A stretch of 64,000 nucleotides of DNA from Apostichopus japonicus (Eukaryota > Echinodermata > Holothuroidea > Aspidochirotida > Stichopodidae), in contig NC_092581.1 in the NCBI RefSeq assembly GCF_037975245.1, positions 19,306,303 through 19,370,302 on the forward strand, read 5' to 3'. Every line of letters begins with the position of its first letter. Within the stretch, counting starts at the first letter, position 1. Below, one piece after another: positions 1-14,800 of the stretch. A program made the translations under genes and the position numbers. The notes under the pieces are model-generated. The model made no database searches. It saw only the letters and a program-made list of their open reading frames with translations, and was not told the origin of the DNA.

Positions 1-2577
1 ATCATAAAGGATATATATAATATAAAATACAAACTCATTTTAAAAATGTGAAAATATAATTTATTGTCAGGTCTTAAAAAAAAGTACGAACTAAGTTCTT
101 AAGTTATGAAGGACAATAGAACGGTACAAACTGTAACCATGTAAACAAAGGCAGCAACATTCATTCTTAGGTTATTGCACTTGGACACAATTTATGGTCA
201 AGAAAAATGATTTTTGACGAAATATTGACGAAACAGGAAAATAATTTCGGAAGACGGGATTAATAAGAAGTCCTCTTAGGAAATGCAATTTTAATCAAGT
301 GATAGAAATCACACATTGCTTTTACTACATTATTTATGGAAATGACGTCATTGGGCAGCATGCCATGACGTCACACTTGGAATGCACCTTTACAGTGTTT
401 GATTATTTGTTTTTTAATTATTTTCAAGGTTTTAATCATTTGAAATCCTCTCAACCCACTCCTCCCAATACACACATATATTAATTCACTTTTTATTCAT
501 TGTGAATGGTATTTATGTTTTAAAAATAAGCATACGTGTGACGTTTTCCCGTTTGAACTAGCGACGTTAATAGAATTCAAATTTCAGCAAAGGTTGTCTA
601 TATCATAGAAAGCATACAACATTACAATATTCAGGATTAAAGATAAATCATTCCAACTCTTTCTAATTATTATTATTATTATTAATATTATTAACATTAT
701 TCAAAGACAGTTGAGCAACCGTTACACTAGTTCGCCGTATAGTTCATGATGTCATTTCAACCAACGTTCACAGCATTCTTCGAAAGCGGCAATACGGTAA
801 CAAATTTGAAACATGCGTCAAAGTTAACAAATATCCATGTAAAAAGACGTTAGCCGTTTTCATTGATTCCAACTGCGCAAGTGCATAGTCATAGTTACGG
901 GTCAGGTCACGTGGCACAAATACAATCAGGTATCACACGTGCCTATCGTTCCGCAAAACCAGAAATTTAACGGAAGCGATATTTTTTACTTATGACTATA
1001 TATATGATTTTCGATAATTGATTTTGTATTTGACGTCATGTTGTGAATGTAATTTTCATAAGTAGGCGATAATAATGTTAACTAGTAAAACCGTATACAT
1101 TGTTTTAATCTTATGGGTCGCGCATATGCAATTGAAATCATGCAACGTTTTTTTTTTTTTGGCTTCAATTTCTTTTCGTGGAACACGCTATAGGGAAACG
1201 TACATTACTTACATATTTCACATAAACAACATAATCTAACATTTTCTAGGTTTTGGAAAGCTCCATCGACTTGAAAGCTACTATTTAAAACACTCAAAAT
1301 AACTATGACGTCACCACTGTCAAAATGACCCCAATCCCAGCCTCAGTCATCTGGAATTTGGACCATGGTCACGTGATATTGAAGATATAACATACCAAGT
1401 TTCGTTTTAAAATAAGTTAGTTGTAAAGTTACTTGAGAACTTCATTCCTCTTCCTTACCCCTGACTCCCACACCCCACCACCGCCCTGCACCACACCCAT
1501 ACAATTGATTGTCTGTAGCTCGAAAGATTCGCGCCATTAAATACAGATTCTTCAAGAATTTCCAATCTGTTATCCGGCACCGATGACCCATTTTGCTTTG
1601 TTCAAAGCAGAATAACTTTTCTATTTTTTCTTTCATCAAACAATTTCAGTATTTCAGTACTTGAATTTAATAACCACTCTGAATAAAAAAATAAAAAAAA
1701 TAAAAGTAATAGTACGGGAATTTAATAAACTAAATTTTTGATAACTGTTATGGTATTTCTTTACTGTGTATCTTGCTCCTACATCACTTCTGAGCAGTTT
1801 CCAACTGGATAAAAGTGCCATACAATTTATTATCATTATGAAATATAAACATATCAACATTTGGCACACATATTACCTTCTATATGAATTCCAAGATATG
1901 ATTCATGATTGGCGTAGGGTGAAAACAAATCAAAATCAACCAGTGTCAAAGGTCAGTTGAGACAGATCATCCGGAAAGCGAGCACAGACAAAACGGTGCA
2001 AGAAAACCTTTTCGACTTTTATGGAACACTCTTCTCGTCCCGATGACGTCACACACAATGCGCCTTTTGTTAAACTTTCCATTAAGTTGGGAATAAATTT
2101 AAACTGTAGAACTTCGAGATAAATGTTTTTCGACAGTTAGTGGAAAGGTGGCCACCTTTCCACTTTTATGATTTTTTTTTTTATGAAAATGTTCGAAAGA
2201 TTAACCATACCATAGATATTTCACTCAAATCTTAAAGATCTTTCAATACTTTGATAGAATCTGATCCATTATACTCCACCTCTCTCCCATTCCTCCCACT
2301 CCCCCGCCCCTCATATAATGGTTCACTTGAACTTTATTGGTGGGGTAATATCCCCGGGGATGGGTTTACACATTTCTTCTTTTAGTTGTAAATTTTCACT
2401 CAAAAATACATTAGTATGAAATAAAAGACTACGTCAGCTTTGTTATGTACATAATGTATCAAATTTGCTTGAAGCAACTTAAACGTGGTTTGAAACCTAA
2501 CAAGGCAAGTGAATTCTACACTAATTGGCAAAATAACTAATTTGGAATAATTCCTCTTTCTATTTCTTTAAGTATTA
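1..2577. other. Gene-free stretch left of the METTL24-like gene
   Basis: I see no supportable coding exon here. The stretch is AT-rich, with short microsatellite tracts such as ATT repeats near 667-695. It holds five perfect TGACGTCA palindromes, at 343, 366, 1031, 1306 and 2044. On the minus strand an AATAAA (plus-strand TTTATT at 2333-2338) lies about 240 nt beyond the METTL24-like stop codon and is a plausible polyadenylation signal for that gene. Confidence 0.5.
2333..2338 (-). promoter_or_regulatory. Candidate polyadenylation signal, METTL24-like gene
   Basis: AATAAA on the minus strand about 240 nt after the stop codon. It is the nearest such hexamer noticed; no transcript evidence is available. 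Confidence 0.35.
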
Positions 2578-2889
2578 TTATAAATTTCTCATAAAGGCTA
2601 GAGTGTAACTAGAACTCGCATTAAATTTTCCTGTTTCGCCAAGAAATATCTGTGGCGCGTTGAGGTGTGCAACTGAGTTGAACAAATGGAAATCCGAAGA
2701 TCCTAAACCAAAGATAACACTATACCAGAACCGAACAACGTCTGGTTTGGCGCCAGATACTTCAAATCCACTCCAATGTAAATGTACATTTAATATTAAT
2801 TGATTGATTCGATTTATCCATCGATCCTGTAAAAGGTTTTCTATAAGTTTCCATTCCGAACTTTCTAAGTCTGCCCTCAGAACTTCCAC
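2578..2889 (-). CDS. METTL24: METTL24-like exon 5 (terminal coding exon)
   Basis: 312 bp, 103 codons plus TAA. The acceptor is a T-rich tract ending in CAG, followed directly by GTGGAAGTT, so the exon is a phase-0 continuation of ELGHHK. It encodes [20 protein letters not shown], matching the D-x-E-x-x-EW signature of this family, then a beta-strand with LNVHLHW. The final part is less conserved. Confidence 0.85.
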   Translation of the reverse strand: MEVLRADLESSEWKLIENLLQDRWINRINQLILNVHLHWSGFEVSGAKPDVVRFWYSVIFGLGSSDFHLFNSVAHLNAPQIFLGETGKFNASSSYTLAFMRNL

Positions 2890-5800
2890 CTGAAAAAAAA
2901 ATCGATATTTATAATTGTTAATTTAATGAATATTCATAAACTTAGTTGAACGAGTCTTTTCCAAGCATTTCAGTTGTACACATAGAAAGTTTAATATCAT
3001 ACTGGACTCAAATTTCACATGAGGGTGATGACGTCATAACGAATCGAAGGCTCCACGGGCGAGTCACTTTAAAGGAAACCATAATGGTTGTCTGATGTTT
3101 ATTTTGTGCATTTTTGTATATAAAAGTTTCTAATTCAAAGGACACGTGATCACGGAAATGTACTCAACCTGTAGCTTCATTAGCACTAAATTTCAAAATG
3201 ATTTGAATGACATTTAATAGATAAGATTGAAGTTCATTGCTGAAATTTAACAGTCAACATATCTTAATAACGTGATCAAAAAGATTGGGATGGATCAACC
3301 TCATTCAAGATATGCACATGTGAAAAACAATGTTAAATATGAAGGGTCTTGTTCCTTTAGAGGGCGGTATTCACTTTCGTTACAAAAGTTACAAGACGTT
3401 ACTCTTTTATAGTAGACTCGACACTTGAAGCACCAACCGCAGCCTTACAGCATTAAAGAAGATGAAGATACAACCATGATATGTTTTTGTGATAGAAATG
3501 CTTGCCATTCAACCCCCCCCCCCACCCCCACCCCCCTTAAGAATAATAGCATTTCCCTTTGAAGGTATTAAGGTCTTAATGACAAGATGGGAAAACTTGA
3601 GCAAGTGTAAATATGACGTCATCGAGCATCTTGTGCCTGTACTTTGAGCTTGTTCACTGCAAGTATTTCTGTCATTTTAAGAAAACAGTAAGGATAAGCT
3701 TTGCATCTCCTTTCAAGTGAATGAGTGGTGTATTTATAGAGTTTGCAAAATTGAAAGCGTAAGAGAGGTGTAAGTTATGGTGTAAGGTATATGGTGTAAA
3801 GTATGTTTGAAGGTTCATATATGCTACATACTATGGGTTCCATTGATATAACGATGCTTCTCTGCATATAGATGATCATGGAAGTGAAACCACGCCCCCA
3901 TCCCAATCCTCTCTCTCTCATATCACACCCCTCCTCCGCTTCCAAACCCTTCTCCGCACCCCTATGGTTTGAGTGGGGTACCCCTATAGTTTGAACTTAG
4001 CTCGTGGTAGGTGTTTTGTATTGGTGTCAAGTATCACGACTTTCATGTGTGTGTCTGTGTTTGTGGGAGAATGTTTGTTGTTATGCTTTATTTGTTGATT
4101 ATCTCTATGACGTAATTTAGTTACGAACCTTATGGTGTCCAAGCTCTGCCATCACCGTTCGAAGATTCTTGGCTCTCAAAGATGGCGGACCGAAGATTTC
4201 AAACTCCGAAACAGTTTCCCGCCAGTCAAGGGTTATTCTGTGAAAGACCAAATTGCGTTGGACGTCTTCTGCTGGACGTTGGGCCAGTGGTTCATATCGC
4301 ATGGACATTTGGGTAGGATCAAATACATGGACCTCACACCCTGCATCCGCCATTTCATTTTCAAAGTCCAGGGTAGGGAAACTGGTCCTGTGGGAGAACG
4401 AGGAACGAGGAAATATTTATATTTATCAAAGGACGTAAAAGTTCCCAATTTGTTCGCACGCAAATGAATCAAATCTTTCCAATATGCCATTTATTCGACA
4501 TTAAACGTACGTTTTGGATGCTCTGTATTAAGATATTGTTTTCAGACATCGAGGACGGTTATAGCAGATAAACAAATGACCGAATAAGACTGATTGAGGG
4601 TCCAGTTATATAATGGGTGTGTTTGTGTTCACTTTCTGACATATTATGTGCAATTCTAGTGATCTTTAAGCAATATAAATTAATGTCACTGGAAAAAACT
4701 GGACAAAATTACACATCATATGTCAAGTTCCGCATACTACGTATAGGGATTCACTGTTTCATGTCAACGAAAATTAATAGCACATTAATATCTTTCAATT
4801 CGCCAACGCTTTGATCTGTTTATCGTAACGGTCAATACTAAATTTCACATAAATAACGAGGGTATACTACTGGGCGCATGGTTTCAAAAGAGCGCCGCAT
4901 CTTATTCTCAACGTCGAAAAATCAAAGCTGTTTTTCGCTTTAACGTTATATTGAATATAATTTGATAAATAATCATTTCTATATCTCCTTCCCGGTGTTC
5001 ACCTTTACTTTTCACATTTTGCATTCTGTTTGCCTCACGGGAAATGAGAACTATGGGTTGGGCATAAAGATGGGGGGGGGGGGGGATGGGTGCAGTGTAG
5101 GGGGATTGTAATTGTGATTGTGAGTAGGGATTGTGATTGTGATGCTTTATGAAAGCTTTACTTCCTCAGACCCCCCCTCCCTCTTCCCAATTCCCTTCAT
5201 CCAATCCCCTCCTCCTTCTTTCTGCAAATTGCTATAATTAATTGTATTTATATAAATTCAAATGAAAATTCGCCCGAAATTATATAAATTATTAGTAAAT
5301 ATGCTAAAAGAGATGGGAAAAATTTACCTAAATGAGTAAACGATACACTTCTGTCGTTTAGCTATTTCATTAAAGCAGATGTTTAAAGGCCAGTTCGTAG
5401 GACATCCAGACATTGGACAACCTACAAGCTTGGATGCTTTGCACTCCTTCTGTAAAATTAACAAAATTAAGTGAATTTCGGTTACAAATTGTTCTGATCT
5501 TCTAAACCAAGACGGTGCTATTAGTCGTAATGTGATCACAGAGGAAGAGAGCAAACAGACATTTATTCATTATTACATTATTACTTCCACCAAGATGCAG
5601 GCTTACAAGTTGCGGCAGATAACAGTGGCATAGGTAGGCACCCAAATATCTGACAGCCTCATCCCCTTGCCGACCCCCATGTCATTTTTTAAGTTATAAA
5701 ATAGGTCATGCCTGTCCCCTAGGAAAACATTGCCCCCACCCCCCCCCCCCCCTCAAAATGAGAAATCTAGCTCTACGGCACAGGCAAGTATGTTTGTTCA

Positions 5801-8800
5801 CAATTGTTCTCTTTTATCTCTTTTGAATACAGAATTATGCAAAGGAGAGCAAAGACAATGCACATTAGTTAATCAAACTCTCTTAAGAATTCATTCAAAA
5901 TAACGAAACTTGAGCAAGAGCTAGAAAGAAATATTTAAATATAGGAAAGAAAATGGAAAAAAGAGAATCGACCAATATTCAGTATTTGAGAGTCAACGAA
6001 CGCAAAGCCACATCCCTTATTCGTAAATGTTTTATCCGCCGACATCCCGCCCATAACGGCTCCCGCCCATACACCTAACCCAGTCGAAAGTGTTTGGCAT
6101 TTGCCGCCACCTCTTTCGCCTTTGAAATCATGTGCACGCGCCCACTGTTCCTTTGGCCACACACTTATAAAATATCTCCTCATTTGAATACCTCCACCCA
6201 AATATACATGCACATCCTCATATCAAGTCAGTCTAAGGTAGAAACGACATTTACCTGTGGTACTGTAATATATTTTAAGAAACGACTGGCTTCTGCGTCT
6301 AAGGAATGTTCATCACTGGCCCAAGGTTGTAGTTTAAGTCCTGTATTAGATCTATCAGGATCCTGTTGAAGAAGAAACAGAAATATCAAACTGAAGAAGT
6401 AAAACAGAACCGACAGTGGTTTTTACAAAGCCATGTGATCGAAATTATGACCTTAATGTAAGGCAAATAATTTCATTTTTACTCTAACGTTAAGGGTTCA
6501 AACAACCACTTATTTTGAAAATATATATCTAGAAGAAGGTCAGAAATATTAAAAGGATTTTTTTGTGATCAGCAGAGCAAGAGATTATACATATACATTC
6601 GATGCTATTTCTTTAAGATATTTACTACATAATAGTTGATTATTTTTTGTGGCTAGGTTGTTAGAGTGTATGAATGAAAATACAGAGATTTGTGTATCGT
6701 CACTTTTAAGTATAGCGCCATCTATTCGGCTGACCTTTTGCGTTCCTCGACCTCCTAAGTGAGCTGACGTAGTATATATCTGTTCTTGTGATATTCCTAA
6801 GCTATAGCTTAACAACGTAAATTACGTAATATTAAAAACATATGACGAAACATATGTTTTCAAGAAATTAAGGCAATTATTTACCTCATATATTGACTTT
6901 TGTTAATGAGACTTTATATGGAACTAGAGATTGCAGTGTACCTGTCGCAAAGTAGAAACAGGAGCTCATTAGTATAGGCCACACATGAATGTTTTATTAC
7001 AGGAAGCGAACAGCGGTTACAAGTGATCACCCAGATTTCGAAGAATGTCCTTTAAGGCCACTTTTTTAGCGTTTGACGTCCTAAATTTTTGATTGAACTC
7101 AATTCAATGATTATACTTTAGGAAATATTTCTTACACTTCCGTGCCACCCCTCCACCACCTCCATCCCTACCCCCCGCCCTCCCCACCCTCCCCGCCCCG
7201 AAAAAGGTGTAATTCGAAGATGACTATTCATCCGATCAATCTTTGCAGAAATGAGCAAAATCCATCCCGAGTCGTATATGAAAATATCATCTGTAAGTTT
7301 GAAATGTTGTTTTGAATAGATTGATCTGCAATGAAAGATTATTCAGACGTTTCTCATGGGTTTTAAATTGACGTTATGAAAGTATCTTGCACGTACGAGA
7401 CAATCTTTCAAAAGAGTATTAGTTGTTAAAGTCCTTTCAACGGAGTCTGGAAGAAGTCAAGTTGTGAACACAACAGGCTTCTTTAAAACGGTTCTGTAAT
7501 TGTGCAAAGCGATTTCGTGGCATTTCTTAAAGCGTCATGTGGCAACTATAACTATTTGTCTACCGTGAAATTATTTTCATTTAACACCGTCCCTTTATTC
7601 CCGGTATACCGGAATACCGATACTGTATGGAGCATTAGAGGGAGCAATTGTTTTGCTACTTTAACTAAGACTGCTGAACATATATACCTCACTGAGACAA
7701 AGTTGTCTAGTTTAAATCACACCATGGCAACAAGTAGTTCTTCGTAAATAAAATTAACAGACATATCTCGGCTAAAACAGACGCTTGATACCACTTCCAA
7801 TGAAAAAAACAGTTGTATTGCTTAATTTTAGCTGTTCGTTCCAAATTCAATATAAAAACATTGAGGAACGTATCTGTTTGTGTGCATGTGTCTGCGATAT
7901 AACATATAACTTTAAATACTTGTCAACAGACAACAATATATATAACAGGGAGTTGCTGTTCAGAAATACCTGTGTATATCTCATGTTAACAATGCATGTT
8001 TTTGTCTCACAACAAAGGTCTTTTTTTACAAATAAAATGTTCAGTATACCATGATATTGAAGGTACCACATACTGGTTCTTTCAAAATATATAGATATAC
8101 ATTTATATTGTTTTTGATGAAAAAAAAAATGGTTCAATTCCCGACTTAAGTTCACTTGGCATCCCGCTGAGAATTTCGGGTGGTTCTTGTAGGGACGAGC
8201 CAGTCATCTCTATGACTCAGCCTTAAGATATTGACAAAACCATACGTGATATTCTTCATAACCTAAAATTTAAAGCATCTGAATTTGTCATATTTTATTG
8301 ACAAATTTGTCGAAATTATATTTGCTTAGTATAATGGGAACCATATACAGACAAACAGAATATGAATGTACGATGGGACTAACGATTGGTATTATTTAGA
8401 GTTATCATATTGTTTTAATTAAAGAATTAATTAATCAACATTGTAAATAGAAGACGTGCAGGTGCACGGCTTTTGTAAATGTTGCATGCATTACAATACT
8501 AAATGGGGGTATCACAGAGATGCACCCCCAAGTATAATGATGGCAGAACCCCACTCCGCGTCTTCCCAACCCCCTCGTGCCCCCTCCACACAAACACACA
8601 ACGCCCTTCCCCGCGAATATCACCTCCACGTTTTCTTTTATAACGAAATGCTTGCTTCGATTCTGAGAAATGAGTTTTTCCACCAAATGGCATTATTTGT
8701 TCATGAAAGAGAAATATATTCCACATGGTTAGGGAAATACCCCAATCCCAATAAATTGTCCTTTAATGGAGTTATGGTTGATTTAATGTATAACATACAA

Positions 8801-11800
8801 CTGACTAACCTATCCTTTACTACACAGAGTGTATCACAGTATGTGGTCTGTCGTGACGTCATGGCATCAAAAGCTGTATCGTTTCTATTACTTATTATCT
8901 TCTTGTTGATATTTACTTGAAAGTGAAACATTAGAAATGTTTCTCTATCGCTGCCAATTGCCTCTGTATTTAGCCTACTTGCACATAATTATGCAACATA
9001 TTTTGTATAAATATTAGCCTATATTATCCTCTGTGAATAAATCATTTAAATATTACAAAGGTAATTGAAACTTAAGTATTTTAAATTTAATTGCCTCGAT
9101 GACATCATTCTCTCTGCTATTACCAGGTGCATTCACAAAACATCACCAAATTGAGAAAGAAATATGCATAGTCTTCCCGATACAAAATGCTACAAGAATG
9201 TGTTTTCGACCTATAAAAATGCAGAAAAATTGCCATCAATTGCCATCAATTATGCCAAGCATTCTACTTCAGCCCATCGGAATATAACTTTAACTATATA
9301 GAGTAGTCTGTCATGTTGAAAGATATGATATAAATGTTATGGCATATATATGTTAGGTATGACCGGCTCATCAAAAGAAAATTCTAAGACTGGAGGTTTA
9401 CCGCCCAGCGGGCGTTATTATGATAACATAAATGATTTTACAACCCTATCGGTGTGTGATCGATTGAAACGATTTAACATGATACTTATGCTGTTTATGC
9501 ACAATCTATTCCTTAAGGTATCTTCATAACGCATCGGTGCTTTTTTATCATGAAAATTGTTCTTGGTGGAGTTTTTGGCCTTTACGGTGAGCGTAAAATT
9601 TCATCTAGAGGCTATAAAAGATAATAACTTTACATGTAAAGAGAGAACAAGAAAATAATAAAACCTAAGATACTGTTTTAAAATATCGGTTTTAAGTATA
9701 GCCCAAGTCCATATCTTGTGACGTGATACCGACAGGTAACTAAGCAAACTCTAATATACGCGTCTTCGTTAACCTGCGTTCCTGGATCGGGTTATAGCAA
9801 ACCCTATAAGTCTGCAACGTGCGGCAATTTGCAGAGTTGCAGGCACGCAGTTGGGACAATTTTCTAATGCTAGTACTAATATATGGTTCAATAGTTATAT
9901 TGACAGTATGAACATAAATCTTGCAATGTTTGAAGTTAAAACAACAAACGATAATATGAAGGTATGAATATTCATTAAATATCCTGTCGTGCCTTTTCGT
10001 ACAAAGAAAACCTTTTTATCCCCATGGAGACGGAAGAACGAAGACACACTTTAGCTGTTGAATATTCATGAAGGTTCTCTTCAGGAATGAAGATCGCTAT
10101 TACTAAAATATACTGTGCAATTGTATTTCAAATCCCATCATGCACCGGGTGAGAATAAGATTACGTAGACCCTTCTCATTCATTCATTTCTGTATATTTG
10201 CATCTCAGAATTATCAGGAAAATGATCATTCTGAACATGTTTTAAGCTATAACCAAGATGACTCTTTAAACTATTAGTAATAACTTTTGCATGCCGTTCT
10301 CCAATACTTCGATACATAATTATTCTACCATTTCCTCCAAACATTTTTCGGCGTCTTTCAAATTTTAAACATCTGTAAGTAATAGAGGGAAGTATTGACT
10401 GATATTTGAATTTCTTGGGACGAAATTTAAAACTTGTTGAATGACTCGTATCAGGATTATCGTAAAGTGACCTAAGATTTTTGATGCATAAATTCTTGCA
10501 ATAGAGGCCACTTTTAGGAATCAATCTTTCTGTTGCTGAGAGATTCCGTGTGACCACTGTAGAAATGCAAGTATGCTTGTAACTCGGAGACAGTAAACTT
10601 GATTCACAGTGTTTAGGCTTTGCACTAGAGGCTTTTATATGACACTCTGGTTAGGCCGCACCCTTCTTCTTTTCTTCGGTGGGTGAGGGAGAGGGGGGGG
10701 GGGGGCGGTGGGCAGAGGATAATGTCATTACATAGTCGACAAGTCCATCTTGTCTTACACATCCAGTTGTCGTGTGGTGTTCATGCATATTCATAGAAGT
10801 TGTTTTAACCCTGCACTAAACGCAACACTACATTCAAACTTGAAATGGTACAAGGGGTCTTCATTTGGGAGTTTAATTCAAAGAACATCGTCATAGTTAA
10901 AAACGGAACATAAGGGGGGGGGGGAGGGGAAACCGATCTGTCACATGCCCCTGCCTTGTGAACGTCTCAACTGCTTGATGGCGACCAGCCTGCAAATGAC
11001 GTAAATTGGATTAAGATTTACAACGGTCTCCGTGTTATAGGTTACAGGTTAATAAATCACAGATGTCGACTGGTATTTATTAACTTATTGTGTATAGCGA
11101 CCATGTTTGTCCGGTATGGTTTCTTGATTTATGTTATGTAGGTGATAAATCTTTACCCACCGTATAGGCACATAGGGTCATCCATTTGTATAAAACTCGG
11201 AGTGTTACTTCTTTTTCAGTAAAATTGTAAGTAAAATAAGTTTAAAGTTGATAGAAAAAACTCCCTAAGAGTTTTCAACGGATTACCCTGATCAAAGGAT
11301 TAACGGATTACACTGATTAAAGGATTACAATGAAATATAATCAGTTTGATTGAATAAGTTCACTCTTTTGAATTAAGAAGGATAATATACAAATACATAC
11401 ATATATGTATATGCTTAAATTGGTGTCAATGACCGCCATTTAAAAGCTTGACGTCAAAACATGACGAGTTAATTAGTATACATTTTATTAGAACAAGAGT
11501 TAATGAGATAAACAAACAAGCCACCCGTTGATCATTGAGTGACCCAGAATGAGAAGGCCCCTATATTCAATCAATAACATATGGATAAAATATGTTACTT
11601 TGGGAGACTAAAGGTCAATAGAATAATAGTCTAGCAATTAGCTAGGATAAGTTACATTGAGATCCTTCGGAAGCTCCAGAAAAAAATGGTATTTAAAATC
11701 GATGGCCCAGAGAGATGAAATTTTGATTGGAATTTAATTGGAAGTTTGGCCTTCCCTTGATCCCAATCGCGTATTGTTGAATTTCGATAACAGGATTAAT

Positions 11801-14800
11801 AATAAACAAAAAAGTCTCGCGTAATTGATACTGATGTGATATAGCCTCACCACATGGCGTCACTCTACATGTACGTAGACAAGGGCAGTAAAATGATCAA
11901 GTTAATTGGATTCACATCTAGTTATTTTCTGTTTTCATTTCGGGTCACTGTGAAGTCAAGGTTTACATCAAACAAGCTCAAAGCTATATTTTACAGTGTT
12001 GGGTCGTATCTTTGTATCAGACTGATCAAGGAATTATTATTGGATATACACCACACTCAGATTTAGTTACAAGTATACGGTAGTCTTCTGCTGCTATTAA
12101 CGACCAAGTTATGACTTGTTTGATAAAATGTAGACTACAAAGTTGGTGTAACATATCATTTTCATACAGGAGTGTACTATAGAAACCGGAGTCGTCAGGG
12201 GAGGGGAGAGTTGGGGGGGGGAGGTACGAAAGAAGGAATTGACCTTTCCCTTCCCAATTACGTAGATAAACACAATTTTTTAGAAACAAAATTTTAGAGC
12301 AATTCCTCTTTTTGGTATGCATTTTTTTGGAATGTAAAGCCACTACGAGAGAATAACAAACATATGGAAATATTACAGCTTCTTATAGAAACAGTCCCCC
12401 CCCCCCCGCCCCCACTCTCCTCTTCACCTTCTACGCCTACAACCATACAGTTGTGGACCTCATAAACTTCACATAGAGGCTATATGTCCCTTCATTTCTG
12501 TAATAATAAGTCGAGCTTGATTAACTTGTTTTCTCAAAAACGGTATAGGCTATAGTAAGCCTATCACATTATCTTACTGAAACAAAATGATGTCAACGCT
12601 GTCAACGATGAACCCGATCGAAACACGTGGTAGAAATACTTTGTATAACTGTTTATATGTAGAGCGATAAGCAATAACCATTTATTTGGGTATCTGGACC
12701 TGCACCTGTGAAATAATAAACTCTCAACAGGGTCAGAGCGTTGTCAGACAACACCCAAAGATTTCCTTATTTTCTTATTTACATTTGGTAAATGTATTAC
12801 CATGACCCTACAAAGGACGAAGAACCATGCAATATAGCTTCATAACATCCTGAATTCCTGATGTATATTGCTCTATCAATCATCATTTCCTTTCAGTTTT
12901 TCGATTAATTATTACTCCATTTTCTTGTCTCGGATTTTGTAAAGCTAAACATGTATATATGGTTGTCAACTAGTACGAGTATATGCGCTACTATGATATG
13001 ACGTTTATAGGTAAATGTATAACGAATACAATTTATAGCTTTAAGCATGTACCAGTATAGGGAGGTGAATGTTTCCAAGACGTAGTGTAAATACAATAAA
13101 CCCCTCCAATCGTAATAGAACAGTCGTAAAATGGCCTATTGCCAGATTACTTTTCATCTCATGGACATAGTACATAGTACATAATACACAACACATACAT
13201 ATACATCTTTTACTCGTATCAAAGTGTAAGGTTTTTGTTGTCTTCGTGTCTGATCATTATGATCGGTTCCATATTTGAAACGATTTCATCTGTTTCGCGG
13301 TAACATGAAATTGAAATGGGCGGTGACTACCCGGACCATATATACCTGATTACAACTGTGATATGGTTATGTCTTTATAGAGGTCAGACAACTGTGGACA
13401 AGTTTTAAAGTTAACTTCTTCAATGTACAATTGGGTTAGTCCATTTACAAAGACATTTCATTACCTTAAAATAGCAAGGTCAAGATGGGTTTAATGGTAA
13501 TTAAAATATACCCTCAAGTATATTCTAAATATCTGAAACAAATATGTACCTTTCAGTAAAAAAATATGTAGGCTATATATTAACCACAAGTAATATAATA
13601 TACAAACCGTACACTAGACTTTGAACCTGCAATATTAATCTCACTATCAATAAACCTCAAGAAACCCCGAGGTCGTCCTAGACTTAAAAGTCAACAATAG
13701 TCACAGTGAAAAAAAACACCAAAATTGACCGTAAGCGGTAAAGCGTGGAAGACAATGCGTCCTGCAGTGAATATTTTGAGAGTCAGGTGTGAAATACGGT
13801 AACCCTTGTCGTGTCCAATTACTGGTAGGTCATATCGCTACATTCTTGATATAAAGATGTGGCAAATATGATCTCGCTGTGCAAAAGTTTATTTTTAGTA
13901 CTTTTGGTGCGTCACCGCCATATTCTATATACATATATATTTAAATATTTATGTAGTTCCAATATGGTACTGTTTTCCGCAGGGCACCTCCCATGGATCA
14001 ATATGTGGTCATGCATTAGGTGGCAAAAACTGGTTCTAACCGTCCTCTCCAAATCCTCACCCCCCCCCCCCCACACTCGCTTTTGTCCTTCTCTTCCCTT
14101 TTGAAATAGAATGTGGAAATTTTCATACTACGAAAAGTCACCGACAAAATCACTGGCTGGTTAGGTTCATCTTTGTGTTTCGTTTTAAAATCTGAAAGTT
14201 TACGACGTCGGTGTGGGTGCGTTATGATACATAAATACATCATAAAACGGTATGTCATACCATGTAACACTCAGTGGCGGAGCTATAAAGATATTGGTCG
14301 GGGGGGGGGTAATATTCATAACGCACTATGTTAACCCATTGATGACGTGAACTGGCTTGTCCAAATGAAGATAAACGATTATTTAAATTTACACAACCGG
14401 GGCCCAAGTATGACTATCCAGTAATAATTACGCAAGGATGGATTTTATAAGTTATTATTTTTTATAATAGGTATCGCAACGGCATCACTATATTAGAAGG
14501 TATAGTCTACTTCGAAAGAAATTGCCCCACAGTTTCAACCGTATTTATCAAGATATGTAAATATATATATGCATGTTGCTGGGAAACGGAAAGTTTGAGA
14601 CATTGCAAAGGCTAGAAAATGTTTGAATTAGAGACGTTTATTTCACAATTGGTAAGAATTTCCAGTTCGAAATCGTAAGTGCGTCAAAATTGAACACCCG
14701 CATTCTACAAAAGAAATGGGGCAAGCCTCAATTACGCCACCTTGTAGCGCGAAGTGCATCACTTTATGTTGAACACGTGTGATTATCGATGGGTTGTTTT

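Noticed and set aside
4132-4467. Plus-strand frame of 111 codons
   Set aside because: Shadow of METTL24-like exon 4 on the opposite strand, which carries the family motifs and correct splice sites.
8456-8920. Plus-strand frame of 154 codons with a hydrophobic C-terminus
   Set aside because: No family resemblance, no splice context and low-complexity Pro/Ser start; most likely a chance frame.
14273-14305. hAT-like end CAGTGGCGGAGC followed by a G run
   Set aside because: No partner end or target duplication nearby, so it is at most a fragment; a CCGCCACT end near 39905 is too far to pair.
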